A stretch of DNA of 64,000 nt from Frigidibacter sp. ROC022 (GTDB lineage: Bacteria > Pseudomonadota > Alphaproteobacteria > Rhodobacterales > Rhodobacteraceae): NCBI RefSeq assembly GCF_024723735.1, contig NZ_JANQDU010000007.1:1-64000 (forward strand), given 5' to 3'. The position numbers were made by a program, and so were the translations under genes. This document shows positions 16,153-26,120 of this stretch, in pieces; the first letter of the stretch is position 1, and each line of letters opens with the position of its first letter. The notes below the pieces were generated by a model. The model had not been told where the DNA came from, did no database searches, and saw only the letters and a program-made list of their open reading frames with translations.

Positions 16153-17042
16153 GGCTGGTCGAGCAGGAAATCCGGGCGGATGCCCGAGGCGGCGATGGCG
16201 GCGCCGGCGTCCTGGCCGGCGAAGAAGCCGTAGCCGGTGACAAGGGCCGAGCCGATCCCCGCTGCCTGCGCCCCGAGAATGTCGGTATGCAGGCTGTCGC
16301 CCACCATGACGATCCGTTCCGGTGCCACCCCGGCGCCGATCCGGGCGCGGGCGGCGCGGAAGATGTTGCCGAAGGGCTTGCCGAAGAATCGCGGCGTTAC
16401 GCCGGTCTCGTCGGCAAGACGGTGGGCGTAGTGGCCGGGCTCGATCGAGAAGCCGTGTTCGCGCGGGGCGACGATATCGGGGTTGCCGACCCAGACCGGA
16501 CGCGGCCGGTCGCGCAGCGCCGCGACCAGCAGGCGTTGCCGGGCCTCGGTCCATTCGGCGCTGCCGAGCAGAAGGAAGCCCTCGACGGCGTCATAGGCGG
16601 CGGCGTCGTCCTCCAGGTCGAGATGGTCGATCCCCAGATCTCCCCGATCCGCGGCGCGGGGCAGCGCGATGCCCCATTGGCGCGGCGGCTCGTCGCGCAG
16701 GGTCTGAAGCAGGGTCCGGCGGCTGCTGATCACGTCCTCGGGCGCGAAGTCGTAGCCCAGGGTGCGGTATTTCCCGACCAGGCCGGCAGTCGTGTAGCTG
16801 GCCGCATTGGTCAGGACCATGAAGCGCTTGCCGGCCTGGCGGAGCCGCCCGATCCGCTCGGCGACGCCGGGGATCGCGGTTTCGCCGATGTTCAGCACCC
16901 CGAAGGCGTCGAGCAGAAACACGTCGAACGTGTCGGCGATTTGCTCGAGATTCGCCGCCCTGCGACAGGCGCCTCCGGCGGTGGCCGCCGGCAGACGGTG
17001 GCGCACGGCTTCGTAGCCGTCGAAGGCGGTTCCTGAGCTCAT
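16149..17042 (-). CDS. HAD superfamily IIA phosphatase (TIGR01459-like)
   Basis: Predicted sugar-phosphate phosphatase, 297 residues. Motif I is DVFLLDAFGVLN, motif II FMVLTNAAS, a C2-type cap follows, and FGKPFGNIFRAA plus IVMVGDSLHTDILGAQAAGI give motifs III and IV. The pattern fits class IIA (NagD/4-nitrophenylphosphatase/TIGR01459) enzymes. ATG at 17,042 lies just five bases beyond the stop of phnE2, so it is almost certainly the last gene of the phn operon. I infer it hydrolyses an organophosphate brought in by that transporter, or one released from it. The substrate is not visible in the sequence. The open frame continues far upstream but overlaps phnE. Confidence 0.87.
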   Translation of the reverse strand: MSSGTAFDGYEAVRHRLPAATAGGACRRAANLEQIADTFDVFLLDAFGVLNIGETAIPGVAERIGRLRQAGKRFMVLTNAASYTTAGLVGKYRTLGYDFAPEDVISSRRTLLQTLRDEPPRQWGIALPRAADRGDLGIDHLDLEDDAAAYDAVEGFLLLGSAEWTEARQRLLVAALRDRPRPVWVGNPDIVAPREHGFSIEPGHYAHRLADETGVTPRFFGKPFGNIFRAARARIGAGVAPERIVMVGDSLHTDILGAQAAGIGSALVTGYGFFAGQDAGAAIAASGIRPDFLLDQP

Positions 17043-17047
17043 GTCGT

Positions 17048-17863
17048 TCAAATGATCGCTCCCCGCACCTTGGCAGAAACCCATTCGCCGAGCACCACGG
17101 CGGCCAGGATCACCAGCAGGATCAGCGAGACCTGCGGCCAGGCCAATGTGTTCAGGGAACTCGACAGTTGCAACCCGATCCCGCCGGCGCCGACCAGGCC
17201 CAGCACCGTGCTTTCGCGGATGTTGATGTCCCAGCGGAACACCGAGATGCCGGCGAAGGCGGGCATGATCTGTGGCGCGATGGCATAGACCATCACCTGC
17301 CAGCGGCTGGCCCCGGTGGCCGAAATCGCCTCGACCTGGGTCTCGTCGATTTCCTCGATGGCCTCGTAGAGCAGCTTGGCGCAGAATCCGATCGAGCGGA
17401 TCGCGATGGCGATGATCCCGGCAAAGACGCCGGGGCCGATGATGGCGATCAGGAGCAGCGCCCAGATCAGCGAGTTGATCGAGCGGCTGGCGACGATGAT
17501 CAGCAGCGCCACCGGGCGGATGATCCAGACCGAGGGCGACGTGTTGCGGGCAGCCAGGAAGGCCACGGGCACGGCGAAGACAAGCGCGATCATCGTGCCG
17601 AGCGTGGCGATGTTCAGCGTGTCCCAGATCGGCCACCAGAGCGCGTCGATATAGGACCAGCGCGGCGGCGTCGCCCGGTCGAGGATATCCCCGGCGATCC
17701 GCGGCGCGTCCCAGACGAAGAACCAGGTCGTGGCGGCGGAAATCCGTTGCCAGCACCACAGGAACACCGCGACGCCGACCAGCCAGCCAAACCAGCGCAG
17801 CAGCGCCTCGCCGGTGCTGCGGCGGCGCCAGACCTTGGCGCCCGAAATCTCGCGAACCGGCAT
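17048..17863 (-). CDS. phnE: Phosphonate-type ABC transporter permease (second PhnE)
   Basis: Inner-membrane permease of the phosphonate/phosphite/phosphate ABC family, 271 residues with about six predicted helices. The cytoplasmic EAA-like loop reads EIDETQVEAISATGASRWQVMVYAIAPQ, and the family-typical [20 protein letters not shown] is near the C-terminus. It starts one base overlapping the stop of the first phnE (TGATG), so translation is coupled. Two non-identical permease genes in tandem are a common arrangement in this family and imply a heterodimer. Confidence 0.93.
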   Translation of the reverse strand: MPVREISGAKVWRRRSTGEALLRWFGWLVGVAVFLWCWQRISAATTWFFVWDAPRIAGDILDRATPPRWSYIDALWWPIWDTLNIATLGTMIALVFAVPVAFLAARNTSPSVWIIRPVALLIIVASRSINSLIWALLLIAIIGPGVFAGIIAIAIRSIGFCAKLLYEAIEEIDETQVEAISATGASRWQVMVYAIAPQIMPAFAGISVFRWDINIRESTVLGLVGAGGIGLQLSSSLNTLAWPQVSLILLVILAAVVLGEWVSAKVRGAII

Positions 17864-18684
17864 CAGCGCACCCTCGCCCGGATAAGGCCGGAGAGATACT
17901 CCAGCAGCATGACGATGCCGATGATGACCAGCAGGATCGCCGCGGCGGTGTCGAACTCGTAGCGGTCGAAGGCGGTGTTCAGCGTCGCCCCGATTCCGCC
18001 GGCGCCGACCAGGCCGAGGATGGCGCTTTCGCGGAAGTTGATGTCGAGCCGATACATCGACAGGCCGATCAGTCGCGGCATGACCTGCGGCTGCACGCCG
18101 TAGTTGATCCATTGCGTCCAGCGTGCGCCGGTGGCGCGGATCGCCTCGCCCTGGGTCTTGTCCATCGCCTCGATGTCCTCGGCCAGCAGTTTCGACAGGA
18201 AGCCGATGGTGGCGAAGGACAGGGTCAGGAAGCCGGCCAGCGGGCCGAAGCCGAAGATCGCGACCAGCAGGATGGCAACGATGATCTCCTGCAGGGCGCG
18301 GCTGAGGGCGACGATGGAACGGCAGATCAGATAGACCGGCAAGGGCGCGATGTTGCGGGCAGCGCCAAGGCCGATCGGGATCGAGATCAGGATGCCCACC
18401 ACCGATGCGGCGACGGTCATCACCAGGCTTTCCAGAAGGCCCTCCCAGATGTCGCCGGCGCGGCTGACGAAATCGGGTCGGGCGAAGGACATGATGAAGG
18501 CGGCGCCACGGTCCAGCCCTTCGTAGACCCGCGACCAGTTCACCTCGACCGAGGCGATGGCGAGGACCAGGTAGACCAGCCCGCCCAGGGTCAGCGTCCA
18601 GCGCAGCCAGGCGCGGCGGATCAGCGGCGGCCGCTTCCAGCGCCGGCCGAGCATGCTGTCGAGATCGGTTGCCGCGGCGCTCAT
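17863..18684 (-). CDS. phnE: Phosphonate-type ABC transporter permease (first PhnE)
   Basis: Companion permease, 273 residues. Helices include [18 protein letters not shown] and [21 protein letters not shown]. The EAA loop is [28 protein letters not shown] and the C-terminal signature is [20 protein letters not shown]. It overlaps phnC by four bases (ATGA type) and the next permease by one base, so the order phnC-phnE-phnE is translationally coupled. Ligand specificity is set by PhnD, not by this subunit. Confidence 0.93.
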   Translation of the reverse strand: MSAAATDLDSMLGRRWKRPPLIRRAWLRWTLTLGGLVYLVLAIASVEVNWSRVYEGLDRGAAFIMSFARPDFVSRAGDIWEGLLESLVMTVAASVVGILISIPIGLGAARNIAPLPVYLICRSIVALSRALQEIIVAILLVAIFGFGPLAGFLTLSFATIGFLSKLLAEDIEAMDKTQGEAIRATGARWTQWINYGVQPQVMPRLIGLSMYRLDINFRESAILGLVGAGGIGATLNTAFDRYEFDTAAAILLVIIGIVMLLEYLSGLIRARVR

Positions 18685-19484
18685 GCAAGCTCCTCCTCGA
18701 CGGAGTCGTCCTCGGCGTCCTCGTCCTTCTTGATCGTGGCCTGCCAGTCCTCTTCGCCATAGATCGTGGTCAGGACCTCGGGCGACAGGGCATCGGGCGG
18801 GCCGTCGAATTCGATCGCGCCGAACCGCAGGCCGATCACCCGCTGCACGAAGAGCTGTGCCAGGGCCACGTCATGGATGTTGATGATCGCTGCCAGGCCA
18901 CGCTCGGCGCAGAGTTCGCAGATCAGACGCATGATCTGGCGCGATGTCTTGGGATCGAGCGAGGCCGTGGGCTCGTCCACCAGCAGCAGCGCCGGGTTCT
19001 GGATCAGCGCACGGGCGATGCCGACGCGCTGGCGCTGGCCGCCCGACAGTTCGTCGGCGCGCTTGTCGGCCATGGCCAGCAGGCCGACGCGATCGAGCAG
19101 GCGGAACGCCTCGTCCACATCGGATTGCGGGAAGCGCCGGGTCAGGCTGCGCCAGAACCCGACATAGCCGAGCCGCCCGGACAGGACGTTTTCCATCACC
19201 GTCAGCCGCTCGACCAGCGCGTATTCCTGGAAGATCATCCCCATCTTCCGGCGTGCCCGGCGCAGGGCGCCGGCGCCCAGATGGGTCAGTTCGATGTCGT
19301 CCAGCCAGACCTCGCCGCTCGTCGGTTCGACCAGCCTGTTGATGCAGCGGATCAGTGTCGACTTGCCGGCGCCGGATGGCCCGATCAGTGCCAGAACCTG
19401 GCCCTTGGGCACTTCCAGATCGACCGCTTTCAGGGCCTGATCGCCGGTCTTGTAGGTCTTGACCAGCTTTTTGAGCCTCAGCAT
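18681..19484 (-). CDS. phnC: Phosphonate-type ABC transporter ATP-binding protein
   Basis: ATPase of the uptake system, 267 residues. Walker A GPSGAGKS is at about residues 35-42, the ABC signature [15 protein letters not shown] follows, then Walker [14 protein letters not shown] and the H-loop histidine in IINIHD. ATG at 19,484 is preceded by GAGGGG. Seventy-nine bases separate it from the binding-protein gene phnD. The acidic C-terminus ([16 protein letters not shown]) is unusual but harmless. Confidence 0.93.
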   Translation of the reverse strand: MLRLKKLVKTYKTGDQALKAVDLEVPKGQVLALIGPSGAGKSTLIRCINRLVEPTSGEVWLDDIELTHLGAGALRRARRKMGMIFQEYALVERLTVMENVLSGRLGYVGFWRSLTRRFPQSDVDEAFRLLDRVGLLAMADKRADELSGGQRQRVGIARALIQNPALLLVDEPTASLDPKTSRQIMRLICELCAERGLAAIINIHDVALAQLFVQRVIGLRFGAIEFDGPPDALSPEVLTTIYGEEDWQATIKKDEDAEDDSVEEELA

Positions 19485-19563
19485 CCCCACCCCTCGTCCG
19501 TTCATGATTGCAACACGGCGGCCCGCCGGGGCAGGCCGCCGTATCTCCGGTCTGGTTCGTCGC

Positions 19564-20541
19564 TTACTGGCAGGTGTAGGAGACCCCGTTGGCGGCGTCG
19601 ATCTTGCGGATCACTTCCCAGAAGTCCTTGTAGTTCATCGGCAGGAACTGCTCTTCCCCGGACTTGATGAACTCTTCCTTGAGCGACGTGCCCTCCCAGT
19701 CGAACTCGAAGAAGGCTTCCTCGATCTTCTTCTGAAGCTCGGGCTTGAGGTTGTAGACGACGCCGAAGCCGGTGGTCGGGAAGGTCTGCGACTTGTAGAT
19801 CGAAACAACCTGATCGGGCTTGACCACATCGCGGTCGATCATCCGTTCCAGCACCGAGTTGGCGATGGCGGCGGCCGGATAGTCGTGGTTGGCGACGCCG
19901 AGGATCGAGTTGTCATGCTTGCCCGAGAAGACCGGCTCGAAGTCGCGTTCGGGGATCATGCCGTAATCGGCCTTGAGGATGGCCGAGGGCGCCTTGAAGC
20001 CCGAGTTCGAGGTCGGCGCGGTGAAGGCCATCTGCTTGCCCTTGATGTCCTCGACCTTCTCGATGCCCGAGCCCGGATAGGTGATGATCTCCATCTCGTA
20101 GCCGAAGCCGCCGTCCTTGGAGGCCATGATGGTGAAGGGCCGGAACCCGGCGCAGTTCACCGCCAGCGGATTGGACCCGGTGTTGAAGCCCGAGATGTGC
20201 AGGCGGCCGGACCGCATCGCCTCGATCTGGGCGGCATTCGACTGCACCGGGAAGAAGACGACGTCCTTGCCGGTCTTCTCCTTCAGGAAGTCCAGGAAGT
20301 CGGCCCAGGCGGTCTTGTAGACGGCGGGGTCTTCGACCGGGGTATAGGCGAAGATCAGCGTGTCGGGATCGAGCCACTGCGAGGGATCGGTCGGGACATC
20401 GGCAATCAGGTCGCCGTCCACGTCGCAGTAGCGCGCATCCAGGTCGCCGCGCGGGCAGTCCTGCGCCATGGCGCCGCCGGCCGTGAACAGGGCGGCCAGC
20501 GCCGTTGCCGCGGCCGAGACCGCCAGTCTGTGAAATGTCAT
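19564..20541 (-). CDS. phnD: Phosphate/phosphite/phosphonate-binding protein
   Basis: Periplasmic solute-binding protein of the PhnD family, 325 residues. A cleavable signal peptide ends near GGAMAQD. The family core is evident: [24 protein letters not shown], then [23 protein letters not shown] with the S-x-S-G phosph(on)ate-binding motif, then [15 protein letters not shown] lyase genes are absent from the window, so the ligand may be phosphite, phosphate, 2-aminoethylphosphonate or an organophosphate. It is the second gene of a DeoR-led operon. Confidence 0.9.
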   Translation of the reverse strand: MTFHRLAVSAAATALAALFTAGGAMAQDCPRGDLDARYCDVDGDLIADVPTDPSQWLDPDTLIFAYTPVEDPAVYKTAWADFLDFLKEKTGKDVVFFPVQSNAAQIEAMRSGRLHISGFNTGSNPLAVNCAGFRPFTIMASKDGGFGYEMEIITYPGSGIEKVEDIKGKQMAFTAPTSNSGFKAPSAILKADYGMIPERDFEPVFSGKHDNSILGVANHDYPAAAIANSVLERMIDRDVVKPDQVVSIYKSQTFPTTGFGVVYNLKPELQKKIEEAFFEFDWEGTSLKEEFIKSGEEQFLPMNYKDFWEVIRKIDAANGVSYTCQ

Positions 20542-20607
20542 GGTTAGTTCCTCCCTTTGAATTTCTTGTTCCTGCGCCGCTCTCTTCGGCGGCGGTTGTT
20601 CTGCGGG

Positions 20608-21405
20608 TCAGGCCGCCACAAGCACCTCGACACTGGCCTTGTTCAGGGCGGCTTGCATCGCAGGGTCCGGCCGACGGTCCGTCACGACCGAGGCAAATGA
20701 GTCCAGCGCTCCTACATGCGCCATCCCGGTGGTGCCGAGCTTGGCGCCGTCGATCACCAGATGCGCCCGGTCGGCGCGGCGCAGCATGGCGCGCTTGATC
20801 GCGGCAAAGCCGCGCACGGTTTCCGAGACGCCTTCGGGCGTCAGGCCGGAAGCGCCGATGAAGCAGCGGTCGAAATGGTGACGGTCGATGAATTCGATCG
20901 CGTCGGGGCCGACGACCGCGGCCTCGGAAGGAAGGAAGTCGCCGGGGCAGAGAATGACCTGGGCGCCGGCGCTCTGGCCCACGGCCATGGCGATCGGCAG
21001 GCTGTTGGTCAGCACCGTGCACTGGGTGCCTTCATAGGCGAGGAAACGGGCCATCTGCAGCGTCGTCGATCCGGAATCGACCATCACCGAATCACCGGGT
21101 TGCACCAGCGCCGCCGCGCGGCGGCCGATCCGTTCGCGCTCCTCGACCCGGGCCTGGTTGCGTGCATCGAAATCGGGATACTGCTGGTGCGAGGCGACAG
21201 TGGCCCCGCCATGCGCGCGGCTCAGCAATCCCTTCTTGCTCAGCGCGTCGAAGTCGCGGCGGATGGTTTCGGTGGAGACGCCGAAGCGTTCGGCCAGTTC
21301 CGCAATGCGGACATGCGGATAGAGCTTCAGCTCCAGCAGAATGCGTTCGCGTCGCTCGGCCTTGCGAAGCCGCGGGCGGGATGTTTTATTTGCCTGGTCC
21401 AGCAT
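20608..21405 (-). CDS. DeoR/GlpR family transcriptional regulator
   Basis: Repressor-type regulator of 265 residues. Residues about 15-70 form the DeoR winged helix: RERILLELKLYPHVRIAELAERFGVSTETIRRDFDALSKKGLLSRAHGGA. The C-terminal phosphosugar-sensing domain contains DSGSTTLQMARFL, TNSLPIA, and GASGLTPEGVSE. DeoR proteins normally sense phosphorylated sugars. Being first in the phnDCEE-HAD operon suggests the system handles, or is induced by, a sugar or glycerol phosphate, rather than responding to phosphate starvation through PhoB alone. ATG at 21,405 chosen; the frame continues to 21,456. Confidence 0.9.
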   Translation of the reverse strand: MLDQANKTSRPRLRKAERRERILLELKLYPHVRIAELAERFGVSTETIRRDFDALSKKGLLSRAHGGATVASHQQYPDFDARNQARVEERERIGRRAAALVQPGDSVMVDSGSTTLQMARFLAYEGTQCTVLTNSLPIAMAVGQSAGAQVILCPGDFLPSEAAVVGPDAIEFIDRHHFDRCFIGASGLTPEGVSETVRGFAAIKRAMLRRADRAHLVIDGAKLGTTGMAHVGALDSFASVVTDRRPDPAMQAALNKASVEVLVAA

Positions 21406-21493
21406 AGTCCCCCCAGATTGCCCGCAACCTTGGCTTGATCGGTCGGATTTCGTCAAGCTTTGTGGTTAATCGCACATCTATGTAACGTTCTTG

Positions 21494-21506
21494 TTGCATA
21501 GCGCAA
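21494..21506. promoter_or_regulatory. Candidate operator between deoR and Na/Pi gene
   Basis: TTGC-ATAGC-GCAA is a short dyad in the 241-base intergenic region between the divergent DeoR gene and the Na/Pi cotransporter gene. It is a plausible site for autoregulation by the DeoR protein, based only on symmetry and position. I see no clear PhoB box. Confidence 0.3.
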
Positions 21507-21646
21507 ACTGTGATGTTCGTATCTGGCGGCAGGACGCGACGAACAGCGAACACGCGCGGAGGCCGGGCGGCCACCGCCGGAGGAACCGATAAAATGAGAC
21601 GGAACAGCTCGATTCTACGGGCCATGCGCGGCATGGCGGCAGTGCG

Positions 21647-23302
21647 ATGACGATGTTCGCTCTGCATCTGGCAGGGGCGGTGGCGCTGCTCCTTTGGTCG
21701 GTGGGACTGGTCCGCACCGGGGTCGAGCGTGGCTTCATGGCGCAGCTGCGGGCCAGCCTGCGCCGGGCCGCGAAACGTCCGGTTTCGGCGGCGATGGCCG
21801 GGGCGGCCTCGGCGGTGGCGCTGCAGTCCTCGACCGCGGTGGCGATCCTGGTGGTCACCTTTGCCGCGGCCGGCAGCCTGGTCCCGCCGGTGGGTCTTGC
21901 GATCATGCTGGGCGCCGATGTCGGGTCGGCCGTGGCGGCGCAGATCCTCTTTGCGCCGGTTCAGGACATCGTGCCGATTCTGCTGCTCGTCGGGGTGGTG
22001 CTGTTCCTGCGGGCGCGAACCCCGGCGCCGAAGCAGTTCGGCCGAATTCTGATCGGGCTGGCACTGGTCCTGGTCTCGCTGACCATGATCCGCGAGGCGA
22101 CCGGGCAGTTGCGGGACAGCGTGCTGGTCGGGATGGTGGCGGAATACCTGTCGTCGGACCTGATCGCCTCGTTCGTCCTGGGGGCGGCCTTTGCCTGGGC
22201 GATGCATTCCAGTATCGCGGCGGTGCTGACCGTGGTCACCTTCGCCGCACAGGGCGTGCTGCCGGCGTTGCCGGCCGCGGCCCTGGTGCTGGGCGCGAAT
22301 ATCGGTGGCGGGCTGATCCCGGTGACGCTGACACTGACGGCGCCGGTCGCGGCGCGGCGGATCGTGCTGGCGAATTTCGCGGTGCGCGGCGGAGGCGCGG
22401 TGCTGGGCCTGATCATCCTGATCGCGTTGGCGCCGGATCTGGGGCTGCTCGGCGGCACCGCCTCGCGCCAGGCGATCAACCTGCACCTGGCGTACAACAT
22501 CGTGCTTGCCGTGGCCGGGCTGCTGGTCCTCAACCCGGCGCTGCGGTTGATGGCGCTGCTGGTGCGCGAGCCCGCGCAGCCGGTTGATGCCAGGGTCAGT
22601 TCGCTGGACGAGTCGGCGCTGCAGACCCCCGACCGGGCGCTGGTCTGCGCGACGCGGGAACTGCTGGTGATGGGCGAACGGGTGCACGGGATGCTGGTCC
22701 CGGCCCTTGGCCTGTTCCGCAACTGGGACCCCGAGGTCGTCGAGGCGATCGAGAAGGGCGAGGAAGAGGTCGACCGGCTGCATTTCCAGATCAAGCTCTA
22801 TGTCAGCCGGTTGCAGGACACGAGCCTGACCGGTGAGCAGTCGCAGCACGCGCTGGACCTGGTGACGCTGGCCAACAATCTGGAAGATGCCGGCGACCAG
22901 ATATCCTCCAACCTGGTGGAACATGCGCGGCGCATGCAGACCGAGGGGCTCTCCTTCTCCGAGGACGGCTGGCGCGACCTGACCGACTTCCACGACTGCG
23001 TGCTGTCGAATGCCCAGCTGGCGCTGAACGTGCTGATGACGAATGACGCGGATTCGGCGCGGCAGCTGGTCGAGGAGAAGGACCGGATCCGGCAGCTGGA
23101 ACAGACCCTTCAGGCCCGCCATTTCGCCCGGCTTCGCAGCCGCAATCCGGTGAGCATCGAGACCAGCAACCTGCATCAGGAGACGATGCGGGCGCTGAAG
23201 CAGATCAACACGGCCTTCTCGCTGGTCGCCTATCCGATCGCGCGCGAGACCGGCGACCTGCTGTCGAGCCGCCTGGCCGGGAACGCCGCACGGGCCCGCT
23301 AG
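21647..23302 (+). CDS. Na/Pi cotransporter family protein
   Basis: Sodium-dependent phosphate carrier of the NptA/PhoU-associated family, 551 residues. The N-terminal part has two inverted membrane repeats with the QSSTAVAIL (ALQSSTAVAILVV) and HSSIAAVLTV (AMHSSIAAVLTVV) signatures characteristic of Na/Pi-II carriers. From about residue 330 there is a soluble C-terminal PhoU-like helical domain (EEEVDRLHFQIKLYVSRLQ and so on). It is divergent from the DeoR-phn operon, making this a phosphorus-uptake locus. Direction could be import or export. Confidence 0.92.
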   Translation: MTMFALHLAGAVALLLWSVGLVRTGVERGFMAQLRASLRRAAKRPVSAAMAGAASAVALQSSTAVAILVVTFAAAGSLVPPVGLAIMLGADVGSAVAAQILFAPVQDIVPILLLVGVVLFLRARTPAPKQFGRILIGLALVLVSLTMIREATGQLRDSVLVGMVAEYLSSDLIASFVLGAAFAWAMHSSIAAVLTVVTFAAQGVLPALPAAALVLGANIGGGLIPVTLTLTAPVAARRIVLANFAVRGGGAVLGLIILIALAPDLGLLGGTASRQAINLHLAYNIVLAVAGLLVLNPALRLMALLVREPAQPVDARVSSLDESALQTPDRALVCATRELLVMGERVHGMLVPALGLFRNWDPEVVEAIEKGEEEVDRLHFQIKLYVSRLQDTSLTGEQSQHALDLVTLANNLEDAGDQISSNLVEHARRMQTEGLSFSEDGWRDLTDFHDCVLSNAQLALNVLMTNDADSARQLVEEKDRIRQLEQTLQARHFARLRSRNPVSIETSNLHQETMRALKQINTAFSLVAYPIARETGDLLSSRLAGNAARAR

Positions 23303-23377
23303 GCTGGGCGTCCCGCGCGGGGGCGGCAGCCCCGCAGCTATGCGGGAATGCCGTTGTGCAAGGGTTGCCCTGCCGGT

Positions 23378-25045
23378 CTACTTCGCGTTCGCGGCCTCAC
23401 CGACATTGTCGACGCCGCGCTCTTCCAGAAGCGTCGTCAGCCAGTTCGAATCCATCTCGGGCACCGAGGACAGAAGAAGGTCGGTGTAGGGATGGTGCGG
23501 CGGGGTGAACATCTCGTCCTTCGGCCCCTGTTCGACGATCTTGCCCCTGCGCATCACAACGACCTCGTCGGCGATCGAGCGGACCGTCGCCAGGTCGTGG
23601 GTGATGAACATGTAGGCCAGGTTCAGCTCTTTCTGGAGCCGGTCGAGCAGCTTGAGGATGCCCTCGGCCACCAGCTGGTCCAGGGCGCTGGTCACCTCGT
23701 CGCAGATGATGAACGAAGGCTCTGCCGCCAGCGCCCGGGCGATGCCGATCCGCTGTTTCTGGCCGCCGGAGAGTTCCGGCGGATAGCGGTTGTAGAACTT
23801 GGCGGGTTCCAGCTCGATCAGATCGAGAAGTTCGTCCACCCGGCTCTTCAGCGCCGCGCCGCGCAGCTTGCCGTAGAACTGTGCCGGACGGCCGATGATC
23901 TCGCTGATCTTCACCTTCGGGTTCAGCGCCGTGTCCGCCATCTGATAGATCATCTGCGCCTGGCGCAGCTGGTCCTTGGTGCGGTTGTGATAATCGGCGG
24001 GCAGTTCCTCGCCGCGGAACAGGATCTTGCCGGCCGAGGGCGGCAGAAGCCCGGTGATGCAGCGCGCCGTGGTCGATTTGCCCGAGCCGGATTCGCCCAC
24101 GACCGCGACGGTCATGCCTTCGTAGATGTCGAAGGACACGTCATCCAGAACCTTCTCGCCGCTCGTGTAGGAGGCGTCGACATGCTGGACCGAGATGACC
24201 GGCACCACATCGCCTTTGGGCCGCGACCGCTGCGGACGCTGGAAGCTGCGGACCGCCCAGAGCGACTTGGTGTAATCCTCCTGGGGTGATGACAGCATGG
24301 TGTCGGTGTCGGCGGTCTCGACCTCTTCGCCTTTCAGCAGCACCTTGATCCGGTCCGCCATCTGGGCCACGACCGCGAGGTCGTGGGTGATGTAGATCGC
24401 GGCGGTGTTGTACTCGTCAACGATGTCGCGGATCGCCGCCAGCACCTCGATCTGGGTGGTGACGTCCAGCGCCGTGGTCGGTTCGTCGAAGATGATCAGG
24501 TCGGGGCGGCAGGCCATCGCCATCGCCGTCATCGCCCGCTGCAACTGCCCGCCCGAGACCTGGTGCGGATAGCGAAAGCCGATCTCGGTCGGGTTCGGCA
24601 GCCGCAGCTTCTCATAGAGCTCCATCGCATCTTCCTGCGCCTGAAGCCGTTTCTGGATCCGGTACTGGACCGGGGCCTCGGTGTGCTGGTTGATGATCTT
24701 GTGGGCCGGGTTGAAGCTGGCCGCCGCCGACTGTGCGACATAGGCGATGCGCAAGCCGCGCAGCGCCCGCAGGTCGGATTTCGGCGTGGTGGTCAGTTCC
24801 ATCCCGTCGAATTCGACCGTGCCGCCGGAAATCCGGCAGCCGTCGCGGGCAAAGCCCATGGCCGCCAGTCCGATGGTCGATTTGCCGGCGCCGGATTCCC
24901 CGATCAGGCCCAGCACCTCGCCCCGGTGAAGGGTAAGATTGACGCCGTGGACGATCTCGATCCATTTCTCGTCCGAGTAGCCTTCGATCCGCAGGTCGCG
25001 AACCTTCAGCAGGACGTCCTTCTTCTTTTCTTTCGTATCGGTCAT
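23378..25045 (-). CDS. Fused dipeptide/oligopeptide ABC ATPase (DppD-DppF)
   Basis: Cytoplasmic energising subunit with both nucleotide-binding domains in one chain, 555 residues. The first Walker [10 protein letters not shown] is at about residues 49-57 with signature [10 protein letters not shown] and Walker [13 protein letters not shown]. The second Walker A is GESGSGKST near 315, with signature [15 protein letters not shown] and Walker [14 protein letters not shown]. Each domain ends in the oligopeptide-type C-terminal extension. It lies three bases downstream of the permease gene. Fused ATPases are common in alphaproteobacterial peptide or opine importers. Confidence 0.93.
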   Translation of the reverse strand: MTDTKEKKKDVLLKVRDLRIEGYSDEKWIEIVHGVNLTLHRGEVLGLIGESGAGKSTIGLAAMGFARDGCRISGGTVEFDGMELTTTPKSDLRALRGLRIAYVAQSAAASFNPAHKIINQHTEAPVQYRIQKRLQAQEDAMELYEKLRLPNPTEIGFRYPHQVSGGQLQRAMTAMAMACRPDLIIFDEPTTALDVTTQIEVLAAIRDIVDEYNTAAIYITHDLAVVAQMADRIKVLLKGEEVETADTDTMLSSPQEDYTKSLWAVRSFQRPQRSRPKGDVVPVISVQHVDASYTSGEKVLDDVSFDIYEGMTVAVVGESGSGKSTTARCITGLLPPSAGKILFRGEELPADYHNRTKDQLRQAQMIYQMADTALNPKVKISEIIGRPAQFYGKLRGAALKSRVDELLDLIELEPAKFYNRYPPELSGGQKQRIGIARALAAEPSFIICDEVTSALDQLVAEGILKLLDRLQKELNLAYMFITHDLATVRSIADEVVVMRRGKIVEQGPKDEMFTPPHHPYTDLLLSSVPEMDSNWLTTLLEERGVDNVGEAANAK

Positions 25046-25048
25046 GTC

Positions 25049-26110
25049 TTACTCCTTCAGTCCGGAGGCGCGGAACAGCATCCAGTCGACAACGAAGTTC
25101 ACCGCCACGGTCAGCAGGGCAATCGCGCCGGCCGGAATGAGCGGGGTGACATCGCCAAACGAAATCAGGGTCGCGTTTTCGCGGACCATCGAGCCCCAGT
25201 CGGCGGTCGGGGGCTGGATACCCAGCCCGAGGAAGGACAGGCCGGCGATCAGCAGGAAGACGAAGCAGAACTCGAGCCCGAATTCCGCGATCAGCGGCGC
25301 GGTCGAGTTCGGCAGGATCTCCTTGCGGATCAGGTAGCCGGTGCCTTCACCGCGCAGGCTGGCGGCCTCGATGTAGTCCATCACCACCACATTGCCCGCG
25401 ACGGCCCGGGTCAGGCGGTAGACGCGGGGCGAGTAGATGATGGCGACGATCACCACGATGACCAGCATGCTGGTGCCGAAGATCGACAGCATCAGCAGCG
25501 CGAAGATCAGCGAGGGGACCGACATGATGACATCGGCGCCGCGGCCCATGATCTGGTCGAGCCAGCCCTTGCGGACCGCCGCGAAGAGCCCTGCAATCGC
25601 GCCGATGAAGAAGGCCAGGATCGTGGCCGCCAGCGCCAGGCCGACGGTGTTGCGGGCGCCATAGACGATGCGGCTGAACACGTCGCGGCCCAGCTGGTCG
25701 GCCCCCAGAAGCATGTTGGCATCCGCAGGGGCGAAGGCCGACGAGATCACCTCGGCCTCGCCATGCGGCGCGATGACCGGCGCGAAGATGCCCATGACCG
25801 CGTAGATGAAGATCACGAAGAGACCGAAACTGGCGGTCAACGGCGCGGTCTTCAGGGCCCGGGACATGTCTCTTGGCAGGGTCAGGACCAGGAATTCGCG
25901 CCAGGCGTAGGAGGTGCCGGCCGCCAGGGCGATGATCCCGGCCAGAACGGTCACGAACCAGAGTGCCGGCTGGCCGCCGATGATGCCCATCAGGAAGCAC
26001 ACCAGCGTCAGCGTGAACAGCAGCAGGAAGAGCGACCGCTTCTGATAGTAGGCTGCCAGGCAGGAGCTGCCGATCAGCAGCGCATAGAATCCGATGACAA
26101 AGTAATTCAT
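25049..26110 (-). CDS. Peptide-type ABC transporter permease (DppC-like)
   Basis: Inner-membrane permease, 353 residues, longer than a standard DppC (about 300) because it has three extra N-terminal hydrophobic segments (YFVIGFYALLIGSSCLAAYY, SLFLLLFTLTLVCFLMGIIG, ALWFVTVLAGIIALAAG). The DppC core follows: PHGEAEVISSAF, LLGADQLGRDVFSRIVYGARNT and the EAA loop EAASLRGEGTGYLIRKEILPN. Only 10 bases separate it from the DppB-like gene. The N-terminal extension is the odd feature. Confidence 0.92.
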   Translation of the reverse strand: MNYFVIGFYALLIGSSCLAAYYQKRSLFLLLFTLTLVCFLMGIIGGQPALWFVTVLAGIIALAAGTSYAWREFLVLTLPRDMSRALKTAPLTASFGLFVIFIYAVMGIFAPVIAPHGEAEVISSAFAPADANMLLGADQLGRDVFSRIVYGARNTVGLALAATILAFFIGAIAGLFAAVRKGWLDQIMGRGADVIMSVPSLIFALLMLSIFGTSMLVIVVIVAIIYSPRVYRLTRAVAGNVVVMDYIEAASLRGEGTGYLIRKEILPNSTAPLIAEFGLEFCFVFLLIAGLSFLGLGIQPPTADWGSMVRENATLISFGDVTPLIPAGAIALLTVAVNFVVDWMLFRASGLKE

Positions 26111-26120
26111 TGGGCTGCCC

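Noticed and set aside
16149-17759. A single 536-residue protein
   Set aside because: The long open frame joins the HAD gene to out-of-frame phnE sequence. HAD motifs begin only after the ATG at 17,042, which lies just past the phnE stop.
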